A DNA stretch of 46,715 bases from Prevotella sp. (GCA_017651265.1 JAGCDO010000025.1:1-46715); one strand, 5' to 3'. Shown: positions 24,820 to 34,431, counted from the stretch's first letter. Numbers and translations are program-made. The notes: generated by a model not told the origin, from the letters alone.

Positions 24820-25776
24820 ATGAATGTAACAGAAATTCTGAAACAAGATAAAAGCGGGAAGCAACGCTTCTCGTTCGAGGTGTTGCCACCCCTGAAAGGA
24901 AGCGGTACGGCAGCACTGTTCAACACCATCGACCTGCTGAAGGATTACAACCCATTGTTCATCAATATCACTACCCACCACTCGGAGTATGTGTATAAGG
25001 AACTGGAGAACGGACAGTTTGAACGGCAGCGCATCCGTCGCCGTCCGGGCACCATTGCCATGGCTGCCGCCATCCAGAACCGCTACGGCATCACCGTCAT
25101 CCCGCATATCATCTGCAGCGGCATCACGGCCGAGGATATTGAATATGAACTGATTGACCTGCAGTTCTTAGGTATCGAGAACCTGTTGCTGCTCCGAGGC
25201 GACAAGGCCAAGGAGGACAGGCAGTTTACTCCCATCAAAGGGGGCTATTCGCATACCACGGAGCTGATCAAGCAGGTGCAGCGGTTCAACGAGGGTTTTT
25301 TCCTCGACGGTACACCGATTAAACAACCGGGTGTTCCTTTTGGCTTCGGTGTGGCTTGCTATCCTGAGAAGCATGAGGAGGCTCCGAATCTGGAGATGGA
25401 TCTGCGGTATCTGAAGGAGAAGCAGGACTTGGGGGCACAGTATGCGGTGACGCAACTGTTCTACGACAACCAGAAATATTTTGACTTCGTAGCGAAGGCT
25501 CGGGAGATGGGCATTACCATACCTATCATACCCGGACTGAAGCCCTTTGCGAAGCTGTCGCAGCTGACCATGGTGCCCAAGACATTCCATTGCGACATCC
25601 CCGAGGAACTGGCCAAGGAGGTGGTGAAATGCAAGACCGATGACGACGCCCGACAACTGGGTATCGAATGGGGACTGCAGCAGTGTCGCGACTTAGCGGC
25701 TCATGGGGTGCAGAATATTCACTTCTACACGGTGTCGGCGGTGGAGTCGGTACAGGAGATTGTGAAACAGATTTAG
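24820..25776 (+). CDS. metF: Methylenetetrahydrofolate reductase
   Basis: This 318-aa protein shows the MTHFR TIM-barrel motifs: RFSFEVLPPLKG with the catalytic Glu, FINITTHHSEYV, ENLLLLRGDKAKE, AQYAVTQLFYDNQKYFDF and IPIIPGLKPFAKLSQL. It reduces 5,10-methylene-THF to 5-methyl-THF for methionine synthesis, using FAD. The frame extends upstream to 24694, but the promoter -7 box at 24711-24718 and the low-complexity leader rule that out; ATG 24820 gives a normal length and the usual MNVTEIL start. It is the first gene of a plus-strand run with holB, ricT and gldH. Confidence 0.95.
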   Translation: MNVTEILKQDKSGKQRFSFEVLPPLKGSGTAALFNTIDLLKDYNPLFINITTHHSEYVYKELENGQFERQRIRRRPGTIAMAAAIQNRYGITVIPHIICSGITAEDIEYELIDLQFLGIENLLLLRGDKAKEDRQFTPIKGGYSHTTELIKQVQRFNEGFFLDGTPIKQPGVPFGFGVACYPEKHEEAPNLEMDLRYLKEKQDLGAQYAVTQLFYDNQKYFDFVAKAREMGITIPIIPGLKPFAKLSQLTMVPKTFHCDIPEELAKEVVKCKTDDDARQLGIEWGLQQCRDLAAHGVQNIHFYTVSAVESVQEIVKQI

Positions 25777-25825
25777 TTGACAGTTCTTCGCATAGCGAAG
25801 CGGCAAAGCCGAGCGGATAGTTGAT
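25777..25825. repeat. TTGACAGTT/AAGCGGCAAAGCCGAG dispersed repeat
   Basis: It starts directly after the metF stop codon and matches the two tandem units at 7509-7604. It contains TTCGCATAGCGAAGCGG, which can fold into a small hairpin between metF and holB. Confidence 0.7.
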
Positions 25826-25839
25826 AGGCATTATAAATT

Positions 25840-26967
25840 ATGAACTGGAATGAGGTGATAGGACAAGAAGAGACGAAAGCACGGTTGATGCAGCTGATGG
25901 AGGAAAAGCGACTGCCGCATGCGCTGCTGTTCTGCGGTCCTGCGGGCTGCGGGAAGATGGCCATGGCCATGGCGTTCGCCTCATATCTGCTTACCTCAAC
26001 AGCTAACAACGAGAATGCTAAGCGCAATGCCGAGGCTTTGCTGGCGCAATGGCAACATCCCGACCTGCACTTCACTTACCCTGTGATCAGACCCACGGGT
26101 ACCAGTGCCGACCATAAGATGGTGAGCGATGACTTCGCCAAGGAGTGGCATGCGATGCTGATGGAAGGACCGTACTTCTCGATCGACCAGTGGCTCAGTC
26201 GCATGAAAGCCGCCAACCAGCAGGCTATCATCTATGCCAGCGAGAGCGATGACATCATCCGTAAGCTGTCACTGAAATCCAGTCAGGGCGGCTATAAGGT
26301 GAGTATCATCTGGCTACCGGAACGCATGAACGGCGAATGCGCGAACAAGCTACTGAAGATCATCGAGGAACCGCCACAACAGACGGTGTTCCTGATGGTG
26401 AGCGAGGAGCCGGAGAAACTGCTGGAGACCATCCGCAGCAGAACACAGCGCATCGATATGAAGAAGACTGCCACGGAGGCCATTGAGCAAGCGCTCGTGG
26501 AACGAAGGGGCATCAACGAGCCGACAGCTCACCGCATTGCCCGCGTGGCGAATGGCGACTGGCTGAAAGCGTTGGAGGAGCTGGATGCGGGAAACGAGAA
26601 CCGCTTGTTCCTGGATATGTTCATCACACTGATGCGACTGGCCTACCTGCGGAACATCAAGGAGCTGAAGCAATGGGGTGAGACCGTTACGGGTTTCGGG
26701 CGCGAGAAACAGAAGAGGATGATGACCTATTTCCTCAGACTCGTCCGCGAGAACTTTATGTATAACTTCCAGAATCCCGATCTGGTGTATATGACGCAAG
26801 AGGAAGAGGATTTCGCCAAGAACTTCGCACGGTTCATCAACGAAGAGAACGTGGTGGAGCTCTCGGAGCTGTTCACAAGGATCATCCGAGACATCGCTCA
26901 GAATGCGAACCCCCGTATCGTGTTCTTCGATATGGCGCTGAAGGTGATCATGCTGTTGAAAAATTGA
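25840..26967 (+). CDS. holB: DNA polymerase III delta' subunit
   Basis: This 375-aa AAA+ clamp-loader subunit begins WNEVIGQEETKARLMQLMEEKRLPHALLF with a Walker A-like GPAGCGKM (Lys39). The sequence VSIIWLPERMNGECANKLLKIIEEPPQQT...SRTQRIDM is the delta-prime/DnaX core. In most bacteria delta' has four zinc-binding Cys shortly after Walker A; those are not seen here (LLTSTANNENAKRNAEALL...). The SRC-like motif reads SRT. It works with delta and tau/gamma to load the sliding clamp. It lies 63 nt after metF and 30 nt before ricT, so the three are probably one transcript. Confidence 0.92.
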   Translation: MNWNEVIGQEETKARLMQLMEEKRLPHALLFCGPAGCGKMAMAMAFASYLLTSTANNENAKRNAEALLAQWQHPDLHFTYPVIRPTGTSADHKMVSDDFAKEWHAMLMEGPYFSIDQWLSRMKAANQQAIIYASESDDIIRKLSLKSSQGGYKVSIIWLPERMNGECANKLLKIIEEPPQQTVFLMVSEEPEKLLETIRSRTQRIDMKKTATEAIEQALVERRGINEPTAHRIARVANGDWLKALEELDAGNENRLFLDMFITLMRLAYLRNIKELKQWGETVTGFGREKQKRMMTYFLRLVRENFMYNFQNPDLVYMTQEEEDFAKNFARFINEENVVELSELFTRIIRDIAQNANPRIVFFDMALKVIMLLKN

Positions 26968-26997
26968 AAATTGAGAATTGAAAATTGAGAATTTGAA

Positions 26998-28221
26998 ATG
27001 GATTATAAAAACTTGAAATACAAGATCAGCACGGGATGCGACCGCGGCCTATGCAAAAAGGCATGCGGACGCCAAGACCGTCAGCTGAACACCTACGACT
27101 GGCTGGCCGACGTGCCGGGCAATCAGGAGAGTACCGACTTGGTGGAGGTGCAGTTCAAGAACACCCGCAAAGGGTACTACCATAACGTGAACAACCTCGA
27201 CCTAAAGAAGGGCGACGTGGTAGCCGTGGAGGCTAATCCAGGTCACGACATCGGCGTGGTGACACTGACCGGCAGACTGGTTAAGCTGCAGATCAAAAAG
27301 GCGAACCTGAAATCAGCCGACGACATCAAGCGTGTGTATCGACTGGCCAAGCCGGTGGACATGGACAAATACCACGAGGCCAAGAAAAGGGAGCACGGTA
27401 CGATGATACAAAGCCGACAGATTGCCAAAGACCTCGGTCTGGACATGAAGATCGGTGACGTGGAGTACCAGGGCGACGGTAACAAAGCTATCTTCTACTA
27501 CATCGCCGACGAGCGTGTGGACTTCCGTCAGCTGATCAAAGACCTTGCCGCCACCTTCCATGTACGCATCGAGATGAAACAGATTGGTGCACGACAGGAG
27601 GCGGGACGCATCGGTGGTACGGGTCCTTGCGGAAGAGAGCTCTGCTGTGCCACATGGATGAAGAACTTCGTGAGCGTGAGCACCAACGCTGCCCGCTTCC
27701 AAGATATATCACTGAATCCGCAGAAGCTGGCGGGTATGTGCGCCAAGCTGAAATGCTGTCTGAACTACGAGGTGGACAACTACATCGAAGCAGGGAAGAA
27801 GCTACCGGGTAAGGAAGTGGTGCTGCAGACACAAGACAGCGACTACTATGTATTCAAGGCCGATGCCCTTGCTGGAATGGTTACCTACTCTACCGACAAG
27901 CGTCTCGCAGCTAACCTGGAGACCATCTCGGCCGAACGCGCCATGGAGATCGGGGAGATGAACAAACGGGGTGAGAAACCCGTATCGCTCACCGACGACC
28001 ACGAGCAGAAGGCGGCTTCTCATCCTATCGACCTGCTGGCAGGCGAGAATATCGCCCGTTTCGACAAGAGCAAGAAAAAGAAGAAGGGGAAGAACCGTCA
28101 GGGCAAGAACCCGCAGAACGCTAAACCGAAGGGACCCGAGAACGGGAACAAGGGAAACCGTCAGGGTGGTTCTCAAGGCAGAGAAGGCAAGGACAACAAG
28201 GAGCAGAAGAAACCGTCATGA
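26998..28221 (+). CDS. ricT: PSP1-domain protein RicT (YaaT family)
   Basis: This 407-aa protein has Cys-rich motifs near the N-terminus (GCDRGLCKKACG) and the PSP1 core VEVQFKNTRKGYYHNVNN. The RicT block is GGTGPCGRELCC..., then MCAKLKCCLNYE with conserved cysteines. The last 70 residues are Lys/Gly/Asn-rich and basic, likely disordered. In Bacillus the homologue joins an Fe-S complex affecting RNA maturation and phosphorelay; its role in Bacteroidota is less clear. The order holB-ricT-gldH is common in this phylum. Its stop overlaps the gldH start as ATGA (28218-28221), indicating translational coupling. Confidence 0.9.
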   Translation: MDYKNLKYKISTGCDRGLCKKACGRQDRQLNTYDWLADVPGNQESTDLVEVQFKNTRKGYYHNVNNLDLKKGDVVAVEANPGHDIGVVTLTGRLVKLQIKKANLKSADDIKRVYRLAKPVDMDKYHEAKKREHGTMIQSRQIAKDLGLDMKIGDVEYQGDGNKAIFYYIADERVDFRQLIKDLAATFHVRIEMKQIGARQEAGRIGGTGPCGRELCCATWMKNFVSVSTNAARFQDISLNPQKLAGMCAKLKCCLNYEVDNYIEAGKKLPGKEVVLQTQDSDYYVFKADALAGMVTYSTDKRLAANLETISAERAMEIGEMNKRGEKPVSLTDDHEQKAASHPIDLLAGENIARFDKSKKKKKGKNRQGKNPQNAKPKGPENGNKGNRQGGSQGREGKDNKEQKKPS

Positions 28222-28694
28222 GACATTCCTTTCACCTTTTTATGATACTGATGACTGTGGCTTTTGCCACAGTCGTGGTTTCTGCATGTGAAGAGAATAC
28301 CGTCTATGACAGCTATGAGCATACACCCCTGAATGGGTGGGAGAAGAACGATACCCTGTTCTTTTCCGTTTCACCGTTACGCGACTCAGGTTCGTTCCAG
28401 GAAACAATAGGATTAAGAATCAACAGAAACTACCCCTTCACCAGTCTGTCGTTGGTGGTGGAGCAACGTATCCTGCCCGGTTTCCGTTTCCACAGAGATA
28501 CGCTGCGTTGCCAGTTCCTACCCAATGATAACCTTCGCGGACAGGCGGTGAGTTATTCGCAATACGATTTCCCGTTGCGCAACCTCGACCTACGGCGTGG
28601 CGACTCATTGGCAGTAACCATCCGTCATGCCATGAAGAGAGAGATTCTACTTGGAATCTCCGACATCGGGTTTAAGATGACCAAGAAACGTTAG
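28218..28694 (+). CDS. gldH: Gliding motility lipoprotein GldH
   Basis: This 158-aa protein has a lipoprotein signal (MRHSFHLFMILMTVAFATVVVSAC, Cys24). It is followed by CEENTVYDSYEHTPLNGWEKNDTLFF, typical of the GldH start, then beta-rich sequence with NRNYPFTSLSLVVEQ and DFPLRNLDLRRGDSLAVTIRH. GldH is an outer-envelope lipoprotein needed for gliding in Flavobacterium and widely kept in non-gliding Bacteroidota. The stop codon (TAG 28692-28694) overlaps the rodA stop on the other strand, so the two operons abut with no space for a terminator. Confidence 0.9.
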   Translation: MRHSFHLFMILMTVAFATVVVSACEENTVYDSYEHTPLNGWEKNDTLFFSVSPLRDSGSFQETIGLRINRNYPFTSLSLVVEQRILPGFRFHRDTLRCQFLPNDNLRGQAVSYSQYDFPLRNLDLRRGDSLAVTIRHAMKREILLGISDIGFKMTKKR

Positions 28695-30160
28695 GTGCGT
28701 ACCAGATTCCTTCCGGCATCGATGCGGAGGAAGATGAACAATAGTAAGGTGAAGCCCCACAACGAGGAGCCTCCATAGCTGAAGAACGGCAACGGGATAC
28801 CGATTACAGGAGTTAAGCCCAACACCATACCCACGTTAATGAACACGTGGAAGAGGAATATGCCCAGCACGCAATAGCCGTATACCCTTCCGAACTTGAA
28901 CGGTTGTCGTTCGGACAACTTGATGAGCCTGAGAATCAATGCCAGGAAAAGCAGCAGCACAACCGCACACCCCACAAATCCTTCCTCCTCGCCAACGGTA
29001 CAGAAGATAAAGTCGGTATCCTGCTCAGGTACGAACTTCAACTTGGTCTGCGTACCATTCAGGAAGCCTTTTCCCGTGATACCACCTGAGCCGATGGCTA
29101 TCTGACTCTGGTGCACGTTATATCCCGTCTTCTTGATATCTTTGTCGATACCCAGCAACACATTGATACGGGTGCGCTGATGGGGCTCCAGCGTATTATT
29201 CAGGATATGGTCTGACAGGTTGAACAACGCCACCGAGCCAATGGCAAACAGGGCTATAAAATAATAGGTACGTATGCGCGTACTCAGTCCGAGGTAAATC
29301 AGATAACCGATCATTCCCGCTGTGAGCGCCATCTGCAGCCAGACGATATCGAACGGGATGACATACTTGGAGAACAAAAGTGCCAAGATGGTAATACCAA
29401 TGGTGTAGGCAATGATATGCCAGAACTGTTTCTTGTTGCGCAGATAGACATACAGCATACCAGCCGTGAACAACTGTACCATGACCAGTACGGAGAACTT
29501 ACCCACCGAGGTGGGGGTATCCCATAACATCACCTCCTCGAAACGGATGCCCACCACGAAGTAGATGACCATAGCCACGGCCGTGAACAGGATACTTCCC
29601 GGCATACCCTCACGGTAAAGCATCAGGGAGAAGGCGAGATAGACCAGTGCCGAACCCGTTTCCTTCTGTAAGACGATGCACAGCATCGGTAACAATAGCA
29701 TACCCACCGCCAAGGCGAAATCCTTCATCTTGTTCAGCGAGAAGCCATAGGTGCTCATCAGCTTCGCCAAGGCAAGGGCCGTGACGAACTTCGAGAACTC
29801 TGCCGGCTGGATATGAACAGGACCCAATACGAGCCACGATCGCGATCCTTTGATCTCATGAGGATTGAAGATGGTGGCAATGAGGGCGATGATCATCAGT
29901 CCGTAAAGCAGGTATGCCACATACTCGTAGAGACGGTCATCGAGCATCAGCAAGATGAAGCCCAGTACGATAGACGTACCGATCCACACGATCTGCATCC
30001 CTGAACGGGAGTCGAGACTGAAGATATCGGTATCGCCATAGGTGTAGCTGGCACCGCACACGCTGACCCACCCGAACACGAGGAGTGCCAGGTATATCGC
30101 AATCGTTAACCAATCGATGGAACGAAGTACGCTGGGTTGTTTATCTACTTGTGCTGCCAT
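28691..30160 (-). CDS. rodA: Rod-shape SEDS peptidoglycan polymerase RodA
   Basis: This 489-aa protein has about ten membrane segments. SEDS motifs include KGSRSWLVLGPVHIQPAEFSK, GIDKDIKKTGYNVHQSQIAIGSGGITGKGF and PEQDTDFIFCTVGEEEGFVG. The end VLGLTPVIGIPLPFFSYGGSS carries the signature of the family. RodA polymerises lipid II glycan strands together with PBP2 in the elongation machinery. ATG 30160 (MAAQVDKQPSVLRSIDW) is preferred over the longer frame from 30238. It overlaps the mrdA 3' end by 20 nt. It is last in the minus operon. Confidence 0.93.
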   Translation of the reverse strand: MAAQVDKQPSVLRSIDWLTIAIYLALLVFGWVSVCGASYTYGDTDIFSLDSRSGMQIVWIGTSIVLGFILLMLDDRLYEYVAYLLYGLMIIALIATIFNPHEIKGSRSWLVLGPVHIQPAEFSKFVTALALAKLMSTYGFSLNKMKDFALAVGMLLLPMLCIVLQKETGSALVYLAFSLMLYREGMPGSILFTAVAMVIYFVVGIRFEEVMLWDTPTSVGKFSVLVMVQLFTAGMLYVYLRNKKQFWHIIAYTIGITILALLFSKYVIPFDIVWLQMALTAGMIGYLIYLGLSTRIRTYYFIALFAIGSVALFNLSDHILNNTLEPHQRTRINVLLGIDKDIKKTGYNVHQSQIAIGSGGITGKGFLNGTQTKLKFVPEQDTDFIFCTVGEEEGFVGCAVVLLLFLALILRLIKLSERQPFKFGRVYGYCVLGIFLFHVFINVGMVLGLTPVIGIPLPFFSYGGSSLWGFTLLLFIFLRIDAGRNLVRT

Positions 30161-31997
30161 AAGCAATTCTTCTATGTTGGAATGCTGCTGCCCGAGCCTC
30201 AGAGCCTGGTGAGAGCTTTCCGTGCAGATACTGTTCAATCATCAGACCTCCGATAGGCACACCGAAGTCGGCACCGAAGCCACCATTCTCCACATATACG
30301 GCAATGGCTATCTTCGGTTTGTCCATCGGGGCAAAGCCCATGAATACCGAATGGTCGCGACCGCGGTTCTGCGCCGTACCGGTCTTACCACAGATAATGA
30401 TGTCGCCACGGTTCAGGTGCTTACAGGTACCGCCCAGTACTGAAGCACGCATACCCTGTACGATATAATCATATGCCGTGCGGTTGGCCATGGTGAAATG
30501 CTTCTCGGTGAACTCCTTCTTCAAGGGTTCGCCCTCCACCTTGCGCACCACATGCGGCGTGATGTAATAGCCACGGTTGGCAATGGTGGCACCCAGGTTA
30601 GCAATCTGCAGCGGTGTGAGCGTTACCTCACCCTGACCGATGGAGATACTGATGACACTCAGTCCGCTCCACCCTTTCGAGAGGTATTTATCGTAATAGT
30701 CGGCATTGGGAATCATACCACGCTTCTCACCAGGCAGATCGATGCCGAGGGGATAGCCAAAGCCCATGCTTTTCATATAGTCGCGCCAGGTATTCATAGC
30801 CTCCTGCACATTCTTGTACTTCTGTCGGTTACCCAACATGTGGTACAATCCCCAGCAGAAATAACCGTTGCACGAGGTACTGATGGCGGGTACTAAGGAA
30901 AGCGGTGAGGCATGACCGTGACAGCCCACGTGCAGACCTTTGTAATAAAAGCCTCGATGACAAGAGTAGGCGGTGTTCTTCGGGTGGATAATACCCTCGG
31001 AGAGAAAGGTCAGACCCTGTGAGGTCTTGAAAGTAGATCCCGGCGGATAGGCACCCATGATGGCACGATTCAGCAAGGGCTTCCACGGGTCCTTCATCAG
31101 TTCATGATGGTTCTTACCGCGCTGTTTACCCACCATCATCCTTGGATCGAAGGTAGGAGCCGATACCATACACAGCACCTCGCCTGTTTCGGGCTCTATC
31201 GCCACGATACTACCCATCTTCCCTTCCATCAGCCGTTCACCTAAAGCCTGCAGGTTGATGTCAATACTCAGTTCCAACGACTTACCCGACTTCGGTTTGG
31301 TATCCAGGGCACCGTCTTGATAGCGGCCTTTGATTCTACCATGGGCATCGCGAAGTAATATCTGCACACCTTTCTCGCCGCGCAACTCCTGTTCATACGA
31401 ACGCTCAATGCCCTGCTTACCAATATAGTCGCCTGCCTGGTAGTAATCGTCTTTCTCGATATCACTGGGAGACACCTCGGCCACATCGCCCAAAAGGTGG
31501 GCAGCATAGGGATAGACATACTGACGAAGGGTTCGATGTTGGACATAGAAGCCCGGGAAGCGGAACATCTTTTCTTGGAAGATACGGAAATCCTCTTCAG
31601 ACAGCTGACTCATGAAGAGTTGCTGGGTAAAACGTGAGTAACCAGGGTTCTTGTTACGGTCCTTGATCTCCTCCATGCGCTTGATATAATCCTCCTTGGT
31701 GATACCCAACGTCTTACAGAACTCCATGGTGTCGATACGGTCTTTCTGCTCGTTCATCACCACCATCAGGTCGTAGGCGTTCTGATTATATACCAGAAGG
31801 TCGCCATGGCGATCACGCATCACACCACGCGCCGGGAACTCTATCTTCTTCAGGAAAGCATTACTATCTGCGTTTTTCTTATAGTCGTCGCTCAGGATCT
31901 GGAGTGTGAACAGACGGATCAGGTAGATGACTATAATCAATACAGCCACGCCACCAATCACATACTGCCGTTTATCCAGTCCGTAGTCGCCTTTCAT
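30141..31997 (-). CDS. mrdA: Penicillin-binding protein 2 (transpeptidase)
   Basis: This 618-aa protein has an N-terminal membrane anchor (YVIGGVAVLIIVIYLIRLF) and a PBP dimer domain (FPARGVMRDRHGDLLVYN). The transpeptidase domain carries all three catalytic motifs: STFK (Ser near residue 321), SCN in STSCNGYF, and KTG in ICGKTGTAQNRG. It cross-links peptidoglycan with RodA during elongation. The ATG at 31997 overlaps the mreD stop as TGATG, so GTG 32000 is not needed. PBP2 and RodA follow mreBCD in the usual Bacteroidota order. Confidence 0.94.
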   Translation of the reverse strand: MKGDYGLDKRQYVIGGVAVLIIVIYLIRLFTLQILSDDYKKNADSNAFLKKIEFPARGVMRDRHGDLLVYNQNAYDLMVVMNEQKDRIDTMEFCKTLGITKEDYIKRMEEIKDRNKNPGYSRFTQQLFMSQLSEEDFRIFQEKMFRFPGFYVQHRTLRQYVYPYAAHLLGDVAEVSPSDIEKDDYYQAGDYIGKQGIERSYEQELRGEKGVQILLRDAHGRIKGRYQDGALDTKPKSGKSLELSIDINLQALGERLMEGKMGSIVAIEPETGEVLCMVSAPTFDPRMMVGKQRGKNHHELMKDPWKPLLNRAIMGAYPPGSTFKTSQGLTFLSEGIIHPKNTAYSCHRGFYYKGLHVGCHGHASPLSLVPAISTSCNGYFCWGLYHMLGNRQKYKNVQEAMNTWRDYMKSMGFGYPLGIDLPGEKRGMIPNADYYDKYLSKGWSGLSVISISIGQGEVTLTPLQIANLGATIANRGYYITPHVVRKVEGEPLKKEFTEKHFTMANRTAYDYIVQGMRASVLGGTCKHLNRGDIIICGKTGTAQNRGRDHSVFMGFAPMDKPKIAIAVYVENGGFGADFGVPIGGLMIEQYLHGKLSPGSEARAAAFQHRRIAYGSTSR

Positions 31998-32497
31998 CAC
32001 TTGCTCCTCAGGTTCTCAATCACCAGAATAAACAGATAGGTCATGGCGGTGCTACCACCGATGCACATCAGCCACTGCTGCCAGTTGTAGAAGCTGAATG
32101 CCTCCAGGGTGAAGAACACCGCGACATAGACCACGACAAGGAGGAATGACAGGGAAGCGAACTTCCCCCACCCCAATGAACGGACTGACACCTTCAAATC
32201 GTCGGTACTGTCACGGGGAACAAAAGGCTCAAGAAGATAGGGCTGCAGCAGAGCTACCAAGGTCATGGATGCTGCCGCCACACCAGGGGTGTTCGAGAAG
32301 CTGTCAAGGCACAAGCCCAAAAGGAAGCTCCAAATAAGGATAGCCCACTTGGGATATCCGCGATGGAATGTGATAACGAAATACACGGGTAGCAGCGGTG
32401 TAGCAAAGCCAAACAAACGGATACGGTTCAGTATCAGCGCCTGAACGAGGCACAGCAGCACGAAAGCCAACAGTCGTTTCAGTATCTCCGTATTCAT
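31997..32497 (-). CDS. mreD: Rod shape-determining protein MreD
   Basis: This 166-aa protein has about five membrane helices (LKRLLAFVLLCLVQALIL; LLPVYFVITFHRGYPKWAIL; FASLSFLLVVVYVAVFF; ending TAMTYLFILVIENLRSK). It is recognised by position between mreC and mrdA and by the FxxFxxPLLxVYFxI / GLCLDSFSNTPG pattern of MreD. It links MreC to the elongasome. ATG 32497 (MNTEILKRLL) is chosen because the longer frame overlaps mreC heavily. Confidence 0.9.
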   Translation of the reverse strand: MNTEILKRLLAFVLLCLVQALILNRIRLFGFATPLLPVYFVITFHRGYPKWAILIWSFLLGLCLDSFSNTPGVAAASMTLVALLQPYLLEPFVPRDSTDDLKVSVRSLGWGKFASLSFLLVVVYVAVFFTLEAFSFYNWQQWLMCIGGSTAMTYLFILVIENLRSK

Positions 32498-32504
32498 GAC
32501 AGCT

Positions 32505-33365
32505 TTAGTTTCTAGGTTTGATGGAATCCTGGGCAGCACGCATCAGGTCAATACGTTCCTTCATCTTCGCATCATCGATGATGCACACATCACGGAGCGT
32601 ACTGAAATCCGTGCTCAGTCGGACCTGCAACTGCAGGGATAGACCATCAAGCGACTTAAACACATACAGCACCTTACCCACCTGCATTCCCGGAGGGAAG
32701 ATGCTGGAATAGCCGCTGGTTACAACCTGATCACCAGGCAGTACCTTGGCATGCAAGGGAATATCGTTCACGTAAGCCTTGTCAGGACGTCTTCCTAACC
32801 AGTGCAAATAACCGAAATAGCCACGCTTATCGACAGTCACACTGATGTTGGAATGACTGTTCAGTACAGGTATCACCACACAGTATTTCTTGGAGACCAT
32901 ATAGACAATGCCTACCACGCCATTGCCACAGGCCACGCCCATATCCACGCGGACACCATCATCACTGCCCTTGTTGAGCGTGATGAGGTTATCGCGTTGA
33001 TTGATTGAATTGGTGACTACCTTGGCGGGAATCAACTTGTAGCTGCTAAGCATCTCCAACTGACTGCGTTTGGTGTAGTTCGTATCATTCGTTAGCTCCA
33101 CCATACGCTCGTTCAGTTCCTTCACCTGCTCTTCCAGATACAAGTTACGTTGCGTCAACTGCTCGTTCACCTTCGTCAGACTGAAGAAGGATTTAGCCTG
33201 TGCATCGAACTCGTACACCTTCCCAACCGCCACGTTGGCCGATGAGAAGAATACGCTGCCCTGGTAGCTGTTATAACGGAACAGCAGTACCACACAGATC
33301 ACCTCCAGGATGACGAAGAGAAACCAATGGTTATATTTCGCGATGAACGCCAGCAGATTCCGCAT
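32505..33365 (-). CDS. mreC: Rod shape-determining protein MreC
   Basis: This 286-aa protein has an N-terminal membrane segment (HWFLFVILEVICVVLLF) and a coiled coil at about 60-100 (QLTQRNLYLEEQVKELNERM). The MreC beta domain includes ITLNKGSDDGVRVDMGVACGNGVVG, GRRPDKAYVNDIPLHAKVLPGDQVVTSGYSSIFPPG-type sequence and VGKVL. It scaffolds PBP2 in the periplasm. It lies 22 nt after mreB. Confidence 0.93.
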   Translation of the reverse strand: MRNLLAFIAKYNHWFLFVILEVICVVLLFRYNSYQGSVFFSSANVAVGKVYEFDAQAKSFFSLTKVNEQLTQRNLYLEEQVKELNERMVELTNDTNYTKRSQLEMLSSYKLIPAKVVTNSINQRDNLITLNKGSDDGVRVDMGVACGNGVVGIVYMVSKKYCVVIPVLNSHSNISVTVDKRGYFGYLHWLGRRPDKAYVNDIPLHAKVLPGDQVVTSGYSSIFPPGMQVGKVLYVFKSLDGLSLQLQVRLSTDFSTLRDVCIIDDAKMKERIDLMRAAQDSIKPRN

Positions 33366-33387
33366 GTATCTCCCCCCGTTATCGTGT

Positions 33388-34410
33388 TTATCGCATCAGG
33401 AATGAGAAGCGATCAACATTGTTCAAGGCGATACCAGCTCCCTTCGCTACGCAATGGAGCGGATCCTCGGCTACGATGAAACGGATGTTGATCTTGTCGG
33501 ACAAACGCTTGTCCAGACCGCGAAGCAAGGCACCACCACCTGTCAGGTAGATACCGTTCTTCACGATGTCGGCATACAGTTCAGGAGGAGTGCTCTCCAA
33601 AGCGTTGAGCACAGCCGTCTCGATGCGTGCCACGGTCTTATCCAGACAATGGGCGATCTCCTGATAGCATACAGGCACCTCCATGGGCAGAGCAGTGATA
33701 CGGTTCGGACCCACAACGACAAAATCTTCCGGTCCTTCTTCACCGAGATCAGTCAAGGCAGAACCTACACCGATCTTGATACGCTCAGCCATACGCTCAG
33801 ATACCTTCACGTTATGCTGACGTGACATATATTCCTGGATATCGGCTGTCAGATCATCACCTGCCACCTTGATGGAGTTGTTGGCCACGATACCTCCGAG
33901 AGAAATCACGGCAATCTCAGTGGTACCACCACCGATATCTACGATCATGTTTCCTTCCGGAGCCTCAACATCGAGACCGATACCAATAGCTGCAGCCATC
34001 GGTTCAAAGATCAGATACACATCACGTCCACCGGCATGCTCAGCACTGTCACGTACAGCACGAAGCTCCACCTCGGTTGATCCGGAGGGTACACCAATGA
34101 CCATCCTGAGGGAAGAACTGAAAAGGCGTGATCCGGAGTGAACCATCTTGATAAGACCGCGCATCATCTGCTCGCAAGCGGTGAAGTCGGCAATCACACC
34201 GTCACGCAACGGGCGAATCGTACGAATGCCCGGGTTCTCCTTTTCATACATCATCTTTGCCTTCTCGCCAACGGCAATCATCTTGTCAGTACGACGGTCG
34301 AGGGCAACTACAGAAGGTTCGTCCACCACAATCTTATCATCACTGATGATGATCGTGTTGGCCGTACCAAGGTCCATTGCAATTTCCTGAATAAATGAAA
34401 AAAATCCCAT
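33388..34410 (-). CDS. mreB: Rod shape-determining actin homologue MreB
   Basis: This 340-aa protein shows actin-fold nucleotide motifs: phosphate 1 AMDLGTANTIII, phosphate 2 MIVDIGGGTTEIAVISLGG, and adenosine motif IYLTGGGALLRGLDK. An N-terminal MGFFSFIQE stretch is amphipathic and likely contacts the membrane. It forms cytoplasmic filaments that guide cell-wall elongation. It follows the purH N-terminal domain gene by 56 nt; that gap carries four CTAG sites at exact 9-nt spacing. Confidence 0.95.
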   Translation of the reverse strand: MGFFSFIQEIAMDLGTANTIIISDDKIVVDEPSVVALDRRTDKMIAVGEKAKMMYEKENPGIRTIRPLRDGVIADFTACEQMMRGLIKMVHSGSRLFSSSLRMVIGVPSGSTEVELRAVRDSAEHAGGRDVYLIFEPMAAAIGIGLDVEAPEGNMIVDIGGGTTEIAVISLGGIVANNSIKVAGDDLTADIQEYMSRQHNVKVSERMAERIKIGVGSALTDLGEEGPEDFVVVGPNRITALPMEVPVCYQEIAHCLDKTVARIETAVLNALESTPPELYADIVKNGIYLTGGGALLRGLDKRLSDKINIRFIVAEDPLHCVAKGAGIALNNVDRFSFLMR

Positions 34411-34431
34411 ATTCTCTATTTTATTTCTTTG

